Source of the DNA: Imbricaverruca yamaguchii
Lineage: Eukaryota; Arthropoda; Thecostraca; Neoverrucidae
DNA length: 64,000 nt
Direction of reading: 5' to 3'
NCBI GenBank assembly: GCA_034440575.1
Contig: JAOTOL010001374.1
Coordinates: forward strand, 620,001-684,000
In this document: one piece after another, positions 12,001 through 21,931 of the stretch
Numbering within the stretch: position 1 is the stretch's first letter
Layout: the number at the start of each line of letters is the position of its first letter
Program-made: the position numbers and the translations under genes
The notes under the pieces: model-generated
What the model was told of the DNA's origin: nothing
Databases searched by the model: none
What the model saw: the letters and a program-made list of their open reading frames with translations, nothing else

Positions 12001-13669
12001 TTGACTCGAATTTGATCTAATGGTACGCTTATGGCTGTACCTTCATGAGATGTTTTGGGAATCACATTTTAGGAAGAGCTATATTCAGGATGGTGAGAAA
12101 AAAACATTGTATACACTGATTCTGAATGCCCTTTCGCATTATGGATAATCTACTTACCTGAAATTGCATTGCGAATTGTTCGTGTATCACCATCCCTCAT
12201 GATACTTTACAAACGAGGTACTGTTAGCGACACGAATACTCCATAAGAAAGCATCAAGAAGCAGGATGTCGATACTTCTTGGAGAGGGATGTCGATTGAG
12301 TGTTCAGAAAGTGGTAAATTCCACTCTATTTCACGAATAATTTAATACTGCGCTGCCTTCCCCTTCGGATGACAGTGTGGCAGTGCTTGTCTGATTGTCC
12401 AGTGGGTTGTCATGCAATATTCTGTATGTAAAGTTTCATGTTACCTGTCGAAATTTGGTGCCGTTCTCATGCAGCTATTCGAAATGACGTGTCAGACGAT
12501 ATTCGCAATTCCATTCTCAACTTTATTTTCCATCAACTTGGAATGGCGAAACACGTCCTTAAGTTTTGAAAGCAAGTAACGACAATTAATTAGCCACGAC
12601 GGAAGCGCAAAGCACGTGGGAACACACCGTCACGACATGCGCGCTGCCCGTCCGGTGCAGGTATCGTCGGCGGACGGCGACGACCCCGGTCTGCCGGTCG
12701 CGTCGCTCATCAGACTGGAGGTGACGACGCTGGTGTGCCGACATCCGGCGCCGGCCGCCGTCGCGCCTGCGGCCGTCTCCGCCGCAGCCGACTTCAAGCG
12801 CTTCAGACGGGTACGTGCCGAGCACGGCGAAGGCCGGATGGGTCCTGACCGGCTGTGGCCGTGTGGTTGGGCTACGTCCGGTACGGTCCTCCCTGGCGGA
12901 TGCCGGGCCGCCGTCAGGCGTCACGCTCGCCTAGATATATTGTCGATGTGTTTTGTGTCGGCCAAATTTTGGTAGCGTGACGTGTTTCCTACGCACTCGG
13001 GCATGTTCTGCAGTGCACGTGCCAACCAGATGTCGGTTTGGTGTGGCAGTCTTCGGATGGTTTTGCTGCGGGGATGGCAGACGTAGTGCCATGGTGTTTG
13101 TGCGTTTTGTCATGTGATATCGTGCACGTTGACAATGAATGCCGGGCGCTGCATGACCAACGCAATCGATGCGCCCCTAAAACCCAATAACCAAATGACA
13201 ATGAATGCCGGCCAGTGATTTAGCTCTGAGTGGATAGGGAGGAGGGTGTAGTCACCATCCGTATACGCGAAGTGTGTCTGAAGTCGACAGCCCCGTGCGT
13301 GAATGGCCCGGTGTACGGCCACCATCCCGTGTCGGCTGTGACCGTAGAGCCGTATCGACTGTGACCTGACTCGGGACGATGGCCTTGGGTGCGCAGCCCG
13401 TGGCTTGAACCCTACAGCCCTTAAAACTGGCTGGCGGCCGTGTGACTGGACTCGGGACCGCGACCTTGGGTGCACGGCATGTGACATGAGCCGCACAGCC
13501 GTCGGAACCGACGAGCGGGCGATGTACGCAGGTGCGGCAGCCGCCGCTGTGTCCGCACATCATCGGCGGGTCGGACCTGTTCAACGGCTCCAGACAGCGC
13601 CACCTGCCGCCCGTCGGGGACGAGGTGTCGCCCGACGACGACGCGCCGCCGCCGCCGGCAGACGAAGCG
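5932..13669 (+). CDS. NBN: Nibrin (NBN/NBS1), 3' half of gene, seven exons
   Basis: Join of 5932-6045, 6957-7108, 7672-8159, 10270-10440, 11648-11828, 12661-12810 and 13532-13669, about 464 codons. The frame is open across all seven and intron phases match throughout (1,0,2,2,0,0). Nibrin is the phosphopeptide-binding subunit of the nuclear MRE11-RAD50-NBN complex, which senses double-strand breaks and recruits ATM. The evidence is order and wording: GG-T-P-V-L-L then TAADVIVMHTDT (second BRCT); DQEVGLAILRV followed by CNP (cf. EIGLAVIF...C in vertebrates); a long Pro/Ala/Ser-rich linker; LPVASLIRLEVTTLV; the basic MRE11-binding motif DFKRFRR|V; and PHIIGGSDL. The FHA and first BRCT exons are upstream of the window. 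The expected extreme C-terminus (DDLFxY) was not found after exon G. Introns hold arrays M2-M5, a RepC copy and two micro-insertions. Confidence 0.88.
6046..6956 (+). other. NBN: Nibrin intron A-B
   Basis: 911 bp. It holds a short run of acggctgt repeats (about 6890-6940), a degenerate ta-repeat near 6545, and the palindrome gcgcatgcgc at 6773-6782. No other gene is seen. Confidence 0.6.
6957..7108 (+). CDS. NBN: Nibrin exon B (end of second BRCT)
   Basis: Acceptor ccttttacag and strong donor gtc|gtaagt. It encodes LRRRKLRMVRDQEVGLAIL and then a Cys-rich stretch ending CNPAFDYT, the best local match to nibrin's second BRCT end. It leaves phase 0. Confidence 0.85.
7109..7330 (+). repeat. Minisatellite M2, dimeric 66-bp unit, starts at a nibrin donor
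   Basis: Each 66-bp unit has a 30-bp half beginning gtcgtaagtccctcc and a 36-bp half beginning gtcgtcgcaagtcac. About three units are clear and degraded copies run to about 7520. The first unit starts with the donor of exon B, so the donor is copied alternately as gtaagt and gcaagt. Confidence 0.85.
7672..8159 (+). CDS. NBN: Nibrin exon C (linker)
   Basis: Acceptor cgtctcggtctgcag and donor ccg|gtgaga; 488 bases, open in one frame only to the donor (the next in-frame codon is tga). It encodes a Pro/Thr/Ala-rich disordered linker (PPTPPTPATPATP, PEPPPPTEAAP) and a basic patch SKRVRRE that could serve nuclear import. Nibrin's middle region is poorly conserved, so identification rests on phase and position. 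Confidence 0.7.
8160..8945 (+). repeat. Minisatellite M3, 51-bp units, starts at a nibrin donor
   Basis: About 15 copies of a ~51-bp unit: gtgagagtgagtgctccggg, then gatagtattctgatcacag, then acggtagccgcc(g/t)g. The first unit begins with the donor of exon C and includes its last bases (gccg). Units start GTGAG and contain a CACAG acceptor-like end. The 3' seven units are almost identical, the 5' ones more diverged. A 60-bp insertion interrupts it at 8568. Confidence 0.9.
8568..8627 (+). mobile_element. Hairpin micro-insertion 1
   Basis: A 60-bp insertion, gggcgttgtatgacc then gtcgacgc then tccaaataaccaacca, flanked by the 10-bp repeat cagacggtag (8558-8567, 8628-8637). Since the flank is itself part of the M3 unit, the target duplication is less certain here than in other copies. 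Confidence 0.65.
8946..9607 (+). other. NBN: Nibrin intron C-D, unique part
   Basis: About 660 bp with no coding signal or repeat recognised. Confidence 0.4.
9608..10269 (+). repeat. Minisatellite M4, 46-bp units, ends at a nibrin acceptor
   Basis: About 14 copies of a 46-bp unit: atacccggactgccag, ctactgtgtacacc, tgcgtctcgtccgcag. The last unit supplies the acceptor of exon D, and the exon's first bases (atatccgga) resemble the unit start. No unit contains a stop in any forward frame, which explains the several overlapping long open frames here. Confidence 0.9.
10270..10440 (+). CDS. NBN: Nibrin exon D (linker with DDDLFGFE)
   Basis: The acceptor gtctcgtccgcag is the last copy of the M4 unit. 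The exon supplies one base to complete an arginine codon. It encodes VFKRPRLSETM, a KRPR basic stretch reminiscent of the same region in vertebrates, and DDDLFGFE (10355-10378). I chose the donor aaacg|gtgcat because only it gives the phase 2 that exon E needs; it is a weak donor and the end is the least certain of the set. Confidence 0.65.
10868..11647 (+). repeat. Minisatellite M5, 46-47-bp units, ends at a nibrin acceptor
   Basis: About 16 copies of tgtgtcccctcctcggaccc, tgccatgaccgccc, tgtgttggacag. The last copy gives the acceptor of exon E. Some units are shortened to about 40 bp by loss of gaccgccc. Confidence 0.9.
11648..11828 (+). CDS. NBN: Nibrin exon E (linker), GC donor
   Basis: The acceptor tgtgttgggacag is the final unit of M5. 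It encodes a Pro/Ser/Ala-rich stretch ending PPELKQ. The only phase-correct donor before the in-frame stop is a GC type, aagcag|gcgagt, which otherwise fits the donor consensus well. Confidence 0.65.
11896..12385 (+). repeat. RepC copy 1, in nibrin intron E-F
   Basis: Starts gttaaaataatgg and cgttaggtgtgagatgtcg; ends near ttccactctatttcacgaat and aattta. The same beginning and end recur at 31865-32425 (+) and, inverted, at 38895-39340 and 40025-40250. No coding frame, so probably a non-autonomous element. Confidence 0.7.
12661..12810 (+). CDS. NBN: Nibrin exon F (MRE11-binding motif)
   Basis: Acceptor gcccgtccggtgcag and donor agacgg|gtacgt; exactly 50 codons, phase 0 on both sides. It encodes DDPGLPVASLIRLEVTTLV, matching the vertebrate LP-K-LLLTEF-SLV block, and ends DFKRFRR (12790-12810). 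This is the counterpart of the NFKKFKK motif through which nibrin binds MRE11. Confidence 0.85.
13146..13195 (+). mobile_element. Hairpin micro-insertion 2
   Basis: A 50-bp insertion in nibrin intron F-G: gcgctgcatgacc, gcaatcgatgcgccc, cccaataaccaaa. It is flanked by a perfect 16-bp target duplication tgacaatgaatgccgg (13130-13145 and 13196-13211). Confidence 0.88.
13532..13669 (+). CDS. NBN: Nibrin exon G (HIIGGSDL block)
   Basis: Acceptor gatgtacgcag; begins V-R-Q-P-P-L-C then PHIIGGSDL (13553-13579), a near-invariant nibrin signature directly after the MRE11 motif. An acidic DEVSPDDDAPPPPADEA tail follows. The donor gaagcg|gtgcgt leaves phase 0. If the donor is not used, the frame reads on to a stop at 13778-13780. 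Confidence 0.85.
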
Positions 13670-15634
13670 GTGCGTGCCGGCGCTCTCCAGGCCACGTGCG
13701 GCCGCTGTAGGGCCGTGGGAGTGCGCCACACTGCCGTGTGCCACGCTGTGTTGCCCGGAGGCGTTTCCTCTTTCGTCTGACCCCGCGAACAATCCAGTCG
13801 TGGTCAGGTATTTTGCTGTGGCCGGACGTAGCCTACAGCCGGGCTGGAGTGGGACTCGGGAGTCGGACCGCTCCGATGCGTGTTGGCGGGGTTGAATTCA
13901 TATTTTGTAATCTTAGACGTGGATGATACTTGTGGGCCGTCCAATTTTGTAAAGATAATCTTGTTTATGTTGATACATCAGCAACTATATTGTACTTCCG
14001 GTATATTTTTAGCGTTTTATCAAACGACAGTAGATTTGCAATGGTTGTCAAACAGTATCATTTAACACACCAGGAGGAAATATTGGACAAAGGTTCTGGA
14101 TGACGAGCGGCATATTTGTTCGGACGTGGTTGTGCCTACAACAGCCGTGGTTGCGACGTCAACAGCCGTGGTTGTGACATGAACCACGGCTGTTGAAGAA
14201 TGAAGCAGCCTGTTTGTCCAGCCGTGGTTGTGACGTCAGCAGGAGCGGCCTGCTCGTCCAGCCGCGGTTGTGTGATGACTGCGGTGCGCCCGTGTACCGG
14301 CCTCTGGCAGGTGCGCGTGCCCGCTCTCACCGCGCGTGTTGGCCTCCACAGCGACAGCGCGGGCACGGCGACATAATGGCGATGCTGAACGGGGTCGGCG
14401 CACGCGGCAGACACGTCTAGGCGGCCGCCGGGCAGCGTCTGGGCCGCAGCGGGACCGACACGACGCCGAGCCTGAGGCCACGCGAAACGGTGCCTGGTGC
14501 CGCGGCCAGACGAAACTGTGCGGCTACCGCGAGGCGAATGGTGTGATGGTAGTTAATTCAGGAGGGGTGGACACCGCCGGTGGCTGCTGACGAGGCGGTG
14601 GACGTCTGTTGGCTGTTGGCTCCGTGCTGTGCCGGTCGGTCGTGTCGAGACAGCACGGCAGGTAGCGCCTGCCGATGGGCCTGGCTTTGCAGCGGTTCGG
14701 TGGGAGTGGCGAGATATACAGCTTGAATGGTGTTTGTTAGGTGATCGTCGGGTTTTCCTCGAATAGTGTGGCTGTGACGCTGCAGGACGTTGGTGGACCT
14801 TGTTTTCGGTCGGCGGCTCGGCCGTCGATGCGCGCTGGTGAGTGTCAGGATCAGTGGGGGAACAAACGTAATCGGACATCAGCTGAATGTCGGCATCAGT
14901 GGGCTAAACCGCACAGCGTTCTGCCAGTTCGTGATCCGTGTCAGTGGCCGGTTATGTGCGCATTCCGTGTCAACTTGTGAGCGCCTATGAACAGACTTGG
15001 CGTAAGCATGTTCGTACCTGTCGCTATCGGATCGGATACTGTGTGTCGCACAGTGTCCTAAAATTACTTCACCATTAACTGTGTGGATGAAGAAAGAAGT
15101 TGTTTGGGAATAGTGAAAGATTTGAAGAAAATAAGATCGCACCTTCATCACTTTCACTTCATCACAAACATTTTAAATTTTTAGCAATCATGTTGAAAAA
15201 AGGTGCCAAAAAAGAAAAAAACGTAGCAAGGTGAAATAGCACAATTCCATTAACTGTTAATTTCCAGGCCACATGGTCAATTATTTTACACTGGTGTCGC
15301 ACCTTCATCGCTTTCCGATAATATTAGCAAACAAAAGCGCATGTTTTCTTCTACAATATACCGTACGAGAACAATGGTCGCTTAATGCATTCATGGCATG
15401 GACCATATAACACTTTCACTCTCCATTACACCATATGCATATCACTGGTTTAGCCAAATTATTTGTCCATCCTTTACAAGCCCAACACAGCCTTACTATC
15501 GTTTAGTCTTATTTTTTTGCTACTTCAGTGAGTCACAATGCGCATCAGGTTACGTTTGACTCGCCATCATCCCAAATCAGACATCTACAGCCCCTGAAGA
15601 AGCCATGACCTACCACCATACACTGAAAAAAAAA
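13670..15634 (+). other. Region after nibrin exon G; last exon unresolved
   Basis: A terminal nibrin exon is expected but none of the visible candidates encodes the DDLFxY ending. One phase-0 candidate follows the acceptor cggcctctggcag at about 14310 and reads 21 codons to a taa, without resemblance to nibrin. Short repeats of cagccgtggttgtgacg lie at 14140-14260. Beyond 15000 the sequence is AT-rich and featureless. Confidence 0.4.
14160..14195. repeat. Perfect 14-bp inverted repeat
   Basis: Arms caacagccgtggtt (14160-14173) and its exact complement (14182-14195) with an 8-base loop gtgacatg. Direct copies of one arm lie on either side. Confidence 0.9.
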
Positions 15635-16312
15635 TCCCCCAAAAGTGACGTCACCAGGGGGTTAGATTTTCACAACTTTTCACGACTTCCATTATGCTTT
15701 TGACTGGAGAGTTCGTTTTGGGGATATATATATATATATATAATATTTGGAATGAGAAACGGACAGCGAAATTGACCAGGGCTATAATTTTTTGTTTTGC
15801 CCCCAAAAATGAATAAAATTGTGGAAATTTCAAAATTTTGAGTTTTCAAGTTTTCTTTAATTTTCCTTTTCCAATGGGTGGAGCAGACCGAGAAGCGTTG
15901 TTGGAAGTCAACTTTCCCTAATAAAAATGCTTACTTTGGCTAGAATCCTGCATTTGAACTCATATTTGACAAACACAAAATTTATATGTAGTCAAAAATG
16001 AACAAAAAATCCACTCGTACGTTTTGTTGCATCCACAAAGATAAGCAAACGCTGAAAGTTTCATTAAAATATCTCCGTTAAAGCGTGACGACTGGCTTAA
16101 CTTTTTTGGAGGTGACCTCACTTGACCTTGACTAACTCGTTGACCCTAGATGACCTGCCCTAAAAAATTGGAATCAACATTTCAAATTAATGTGAGATAA
16201 GGTATGCCAAATTTGGGCGCGCTGCTGCACGCCGTTCGTCCGCTATCCGCGAAAACAACCTGAGGGGGGCGGTTGAAGACCCCGCTCCGAGACGGGACGG
16301 GTTAATGGTATG
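15635..16312 (-). repeat. RepB copy, antisense
   Basis: Read on the - strand, this carries the same phrases as 61790-62755, in the same order: the GC-rich head with gacgaacggcg, the block with ggtcaagtgaggtcacctcc, the word gtcacgctttaacgg, and later tggtcgatttcgct and tagtgacgtcac. There is no coding frame. Confidence 0.75.
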
Positions 16313-16377
16313 ATTTTGGTCTTGATTGAAAGAACTTGAAATATTGAACATAAGGAACTCCACTGTCTTGCTGTTTA

Positions 16378-16556
16378 TTGGGTGGCTCAAGACGTACTTT
16401 ACGCACATACACGGCTGGTGTCGCCGTCCGTAATGTTTCGCCACTGGGTCGCGGGATTGGGAAATGCCCCGAGTGGCGCGAGTATTCAACCCGGGACATT
16501 TGGTACCAAGAGCCGAACACAACCACTCGGCCATCCCCGTCCCGCACCATTGCTTT
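16378..16556 (-). mobile_element. SINE-1, tRNA-derived, antisense
   Basis: Read on the - strand: a tRNA-like head gggatggccgagtgg (pol III A-box type), a B-box-like gtcccgggttgaatact, a unique body containing gacggcgacaccagccgtg, and a tail gagccacccaataaacag. The same body and tail occur at 20690-20870 and 38105-38221. Confidence 0.8.
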
Positions 16557-16885
16557 AACTGCTTAACACAGGAATGCCAGAAAGGAGGGTGCATTCCGCT
16601 TCCCTCATTTTATTTGCGCCAAATATCTCCGGAAGCACTTGAGATAGACAGCTCATATTGCGCAGACACCTGCATGGGTACCAAATATGCCTTCGTTTAA
16701 AAGTTCGACGTCCGACGGTGCATAGTGGCATGAAGATGACGTCATAGGCGAAGTCTATCAACGCCATATATTGGATAATCATTAGTTAACGTTTGCTATG
16801 CGAGAATTCTGTACTGTAAATGTGAAACCTTGATAGTGTTCGTTCGTGACATCTTGCTGGTGTGTCTGAGTCGGTACTTCATTTT

Positions 16886-17868
16886 GTGTTTAACACGCGC
16901 ACGTCCGGGGGGCAGATATCTGCCCCCTCAGGTTTTTCCTCATTTTCCGCCAAACTAATCTGGTTAGTACGGCCAAACATCGCATTGCTGTTCATTGATC
17001 TTTTCCGCATATCATTACACATTTTGAATCCTGGGTCATCTCAGGTCAGGTCACGAGGTCAGGCGAAGTGATCCAACTACATTCGGAGTTCTAGGTGGCA
17101 TAACTTCCACAATAATTGGGCGATTGATTTCAAACTTAGAACAGGTCACGATCTCGTCAAGGACCGTGATATGTATATCGTTTTTTTCGTAGCATTGACC
17201 TTAGGTCAGGTCGCGGCCATAGCTTCCCCATTATAGGGCTATGGTAAAATATACAAATGTCTCCTGGTTGCATATTTGCGCTCAGAATAATCTCACAACG
17301 GTTGTGGCTATGTTACTGCCATGGAAGCTATGCTCGATGTTACCGCTGACATTTTTGCTCAGTGACCTGACCAAGGTCTTTGAGGTCACCTGAGATCACT
17401 ACACATTTCTGCGCATTATATCGCACTGCATTGCGCTAGAAGGCTGAAATTACCATCATTGTGCTTGTATCGCCAAGACGTGTCGATTGATGCATTACAT
17501 GACCTCCCTAGGCGACTTCATGACCTTGACCTGAGGTCATGACTTCATGACCTTGACCGGATTCTCGGTTTGCCTGAACTTAAATTACACCGTCTATCGT
17601 CGGTAGCGCATTTCGAGGACTGTCGAATAGCGTTCGCCGTTTGTTTCTATCTGTTGCAGGTCCTGAGATATGTGTCAATATCTGAGTCCCACCTGATCTG
17701 GTCGAATTTGACCTATGGTGACCCAGTGACCTGAATGTTGACCTGAGCGAACAAATGACCGAAGTACTTTCGATAGAGCCCGTCATCAGCTATCCAACGC
17801 CGTTTTCCGTTTGCGTTAGCTAGCATAGTTCTAGAGATCTTAGGGGGGCAGACATCTGCTCCCCCCGG
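16886..17868 (+). repeat. RepA copy 2
   Basis: A longer copy of the repeat at 3565. The perfect 20-bp palindrome is at 16908-16927, and a related imperfect palindrome, ggggggcagacatctgct then cccccc, is at 17843-17866. This suggests the element is about 960 bp with similar palindromic ends. It contains many AGGTCA half-sites and a local duplication of cttcatgaccttgacc near 17515-17555. Confidence 0.8.
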
Positions 17869-19995
17869 ACATACGAAGTTGGCGCGGACCTCCGGACGTG
17901 GTTGTGTTAAGGCTTTCCTGCGCCTCCTCACTGTGTATGCCGATCGGAAGAGACCGTATCGCAGTGGCACCGTGGATCAGGAGACCGCACGGAGGGGGAA
18001 TGTAGAAACATATGCGGCTGGACCATCAGCCGAGTTGTATCCATTTTTGCAGAGCGGCCACAATCACCGAACGATGGACTACAAGACTCTCGTCGATCCC
18101 AGTGATTTCGCTGAATGCATCCGAGTCTCTGAAGGCACGCCGAGCCGTGTTCAGTCGTTAGACGTACCGTCCGCACAAGGCTCAACCACAAGACCCAGTC
18201 TCTTCTGGGAGTGGTGCTGTAATTTCCTCCTTTCTTTCACACGCGTCTTGTTTTCTTCGCCAGACATTGCGCAAGTTCTGACCTCCAGGGGGTAAAAAAT
18301 GTGGTGAAGGCGCTAAAAGCATCGAATCCAGGCATACATAGTTGAAGGACTCGGCTGTCATGTACCCTCACAGGCAGGTCAAGCCGAGGTGGCAGACAGG
18401 TCATTCATTTAACGAGACGTGCGCCCACAGGCGGGGCATGTCATGCTGCTGCCGGAATTGGTGATAACGTTCGTCACCTTGCCGTTAATCACGGTGAGTT
18501 GAAAATTGTACACTACTCTGATAATTGTGCCGTCTGTTGTAGTGACTTAGGTCGGCCTCGGTATACGTATCTCCCATTCCACTGACACGGTACTTCCGGG
18601 AGGCCTCTGCTGTCTCGCGCTTGTACTGGATTCACAACGGCCGGGAGGAGCGGGAGAGAGACGGCGTCGGGTTAGTTCAGACGCAAATACCACCTACCAT
18701 CAGTTACAAATGCACCAGTGGTGCAGATTTTGTTCTGCAGCTTAATCGCCATCTCTAATATGTATACAGATTGCTCTGTTGTCTCGTCAAATCTCCATTT
18801 GACGTGAAGCACCGCCGAAGTGTAGGTGCTGGATGACGTCGATGGCTGGTCGGCAAATGAAGCTGAGGCAGTGCAATTGACAGATGGCAGGTATGCCACT
18901 AGCTACTTCGCCGTATGATCCAGGAGAGCGTGCAGTCACCTCAGCTGACGCCTCGGTAAATTATATGGTCTGGCTGCCGGATGACACTTTACGTTGCCAC
19001 CATGCATCATTCCATAGGCGAAGAGGATGTCCGTCTTCACAGCATCAACCGTCACTGCGGTCCGTACGGTAGCCGTGGACAAACGAGTCAGCTGACACGC
19101 ATTGCCAACGTACACTTTCCTGACACGCACTCAGGTTGGCTCACTTTATAGAGGGTCCGACGAATTTTGCTCGGCCGATTTGGTGCTTCCCTCACCTGTT
19201 GCAGCACCAAAGCCGAATCCTTCATGTCCTCAGCACGAACACTGCCTCGCAGCCTCCACAAACCGCAGATAACTGTTGTTGAGCAACTCTTGAGGTTGCC
19301 CGACGCTGAGCTGATCGTAGATTCTGGCCGGTCGTCCCCTATTTCTCTCTGGCTTTGTCAGCACGGCCGCTCTCGATTTTCATCTCTCACGACGTTGCTA
19401 CCACGCTTCAGGGACAAGAACATAATTTCTTCTGGATTAGCTTATACTAAACCCACCTTCCCTTTATGCTCTTGGCAATCAAATCAGTCGTATTTCTTCA
19501 TGTCCGCAATCTGCTCACTGGAGATAATCCTGCTAGATCTTATCCTAAATCAGCTGCGGACTATAATTAAGCATACGATCATACCTGTTACCACTAATTC
19601 CTTTCTGCTGACGCGCACCTCCATGCCCGCTGCACGCAGAGTCCAACCACACCGACCCGATCCCTACCGGCAGACATCTCGCCTGCCGTGCAAACGCCAG
19701 TACGTGACCTATCTCTATCAGCGTCGCCTCGTCGGTTAGGGGGGTTGTTTTGCATAGCCACTGCTGGACCAGGTTATCCGATCAAGACACCCACCCAATC
19801 AGCTGGCGCATCGCGGCGTCCGCATCTGGCTTGTACGTGCCACCGGGTGGCACTGCCACCCGTACCGGCCACCGCGCAGCAACGCCACATATCGGGACAA
19901 ACTATTTGATCGGATTGAATTTGACCACTATCGATGTAGGAGCGGCTAGATGCAGCTAGCTGAAACGTACGATACATATCGTTAAAGAATCACCA
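17869..19995. other. No gene identified
   Basis: Moderately GC-rich. Open frames of 138 codons (17879-18295) and 190 codons (19167-19739) on + and 75 codons (18672-18899) on - show no domain I know. The - strand piece (VKWRFDETTEQSVYILEMAIKLQ) reads like protein and could be a decayed element. No function is assigned. Confidence 0.35.
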
Positions 19996-20011
19996 ATTTC
20001 ATCGGAATTGG

Positions 20012-20064
20012 TGGTGGATTGGAGTTCAGGGGCGCGTCGACATCTAGGGTCATTTTGCGCCCAG
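20012..20064 (-). mobile_element. Hairpin micro-insertion 3, antisense
   Basis: On the - strand: gggcgcaaaatgaccc, tagatgtcgacgcgccc, tgaactccaatccaccacc. This is nearly the same text as the 3' end of LINE-B at 55979. The flanking 16-bp repeats (19996-20011 and 20065-20080) differ at one base. Confidence 0.85.
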
Positions 20065-20080
20065 ATTTCATCGGCATTGG

Positions 20081-21856
20081 TCCATGGTTGTGCACTGTTG
20101 CGTTTTTAAACCTTATTGGAACTTGGAGGTGCCAAAATGTTTAACGCCCATTGCAGTAACTCGTTTGATCGTTTGATCCTTAGCCTTTTATTTTGAACTA
20201 TTTAAGGTTATGAAAATGTTTTTAGCTATCGCTTTATTTCACTTGCACAGGCTTTTAGAATGCGTGCTAGCTCCATCAGCCGACATCTGTAGATACTCGA
20301 GCATGTTTTTACACGCAATATCTGTGTTCTTGGACCTGTTACTATGTCAAACATTCTGCAAGTTGTCATACAACTGTTACCTGGTGTTCTTCCGGCATTT
20401 GCGAATACAATGGCGTCGCAAATATCGCGTCCAAAAATAGTGAACGAATACATTCCTGGAAAGCATTTGCCTTGAGTTATCACATTGTGCCCAACCGGTT
20501 GAGGGGCATTCAATCAGCTATGTTTAGCTTAGATCGCGGACACTGTGAAATCCGGCTCCGAATGCCACCGAACTCCGTGGTAAGCTGCTCGGGGACTGAA
20601 CAATTTTGATAATCCGAGTTCAACCCGTTTCGGGTCCCCGACCCACGCCGACTACGACCAGCACGCGATGGCCGATCTGTTCACACACCAGAATTTCGCC
20701 AGAATCACGAACGCGTCGAGCTCTGGGTGCTGAAGGTCCCGGGTTCAACACTCTCGCTGCTCGGGACATTTCTCTATCCCGTGCCCCGCCGGCGAGAGTG
20801 TGGGGACGCCATAAGCCGTGAATGTGCACGAAGTGCATCGAGAGCCACCCAAATAAACAAACAAACGAGAGTGCGTCATTCATCTCGCTCGATATGATCA
20901 TTCCCTCACATACACTTCGCACCACTACAGCACGTGCGGACAAGTCGCCAGCCGCGACGGTTCCCAACCGTGACGGCGGTGTGTGGACACGCTCGCCTAC
21001 CGTCGGCCATGCACCGCCGTGTCTACAGTTATTTATTCCAAGAAACCGCACACGACACCGAAAAGCACAACCACACATGACCGGAGAAAAAAGCCCTTCT
21101 TTCGGCTGGCTGATGTCGGGTGACCTACGAGCGACGGGAGGGAAAAGCATGTGAGATGATGGGGATGAAGACAACACGCCTACACACACTACAGGTCGGC
21201 TGTTCGCGATCGGCACACTCGTGGGCGCTGATCGAAAGAACTGTAGAGAACTCAAAAGACGTGGGGAACATATCCCCGCGAGAAACGGTGAACACCAAAC
21301 GGCGCTTCGGATGCCGACAGCTCTGCTATACAACGTAAACGCCGCATAAAACTACCTGCAGACAACACCACTTGTGCCTGCCAGCGCCGACAGCCGACGA
21401 AAATCATGAATGAGGTCCACGGCGGCGGCGGCTGCTCCGCGTCGCCAACGATGTGTGTCGACTGTGTGCGTCTCCGTGACGGTTGTCTGAGCAACGCTCG
21501 CTCGCACGGCGCCGTCGTCAGCGCACACATCCAGACGGCACGCAGACACTAGACAGCACTACAGCGGGCGGGCGGACAGAAAGACGGACGCGGACGCGCA
21601 CACACACACACACACACACACGAGTCCCGACGCGCCGAAACTCGGCGCCGGTGACCGAACGCGGCGCAGTCGCCCGCCGCGGCGTGAAGTAGCCAGCCCG
21701 AAATGTCATTCACGTTTTCATTGCGTCACTGAGGGTAGTCCACTTGGTTTACTTGTCCATGGAAGAGGGGGTTCGGGAGCAGACTGTTGAAGAGGGCCGG
21801 CGGCCCGGCCGGACCGGGACGACGCACAGCGGCGGCACGCAACCGCCCTGGTGGCT
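20081..21856. other. Intergenic, 3' of the HMGA-like gene
   Basis: Apart from the SINE-1 copy at 20690 and a short (ac)n run at 21599-21621, I see no gene. Short open frames do not resemble proteins. Confidence 0.4.
20690..20870 (+). mobile_element. SINE-1 copy
   Basis: Contains the B-box-like gtcccgggttcaacactc, a body ending gtggggacgcc, and the tail gagccacccaaataaacaaa. The head is more diverged than in the antisense copy at 16378. Confidence 0.75.
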
Positions 21857-21931
21857 CTAGTCCGACTCGTCCGCGTCGGCCTTCTTGGCGGCCGCCTTCT
21901 TCGGCGGGCGGCCGCGACCGCGGCCAGCCAC
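21857..21931 (-). CDS. HMGA-like exon 3
   Basis: 24 codons and a tag stop; acceptor gtatgtgccgcag. Third hook AGRGRGRPPKK, then the Lys/Ala stretch and acidic end. Confidence 0.85.
   Translation of the reverse strand: MAGRGRGRPPKKAAAKKADADESD

Noticed and set aside
14310..14375. Last nibrin exon
   Set aside because: Phase and acceptor are acceptable, but the 21-residue peptide shows no DDLFxY or basic end; too weak to call.
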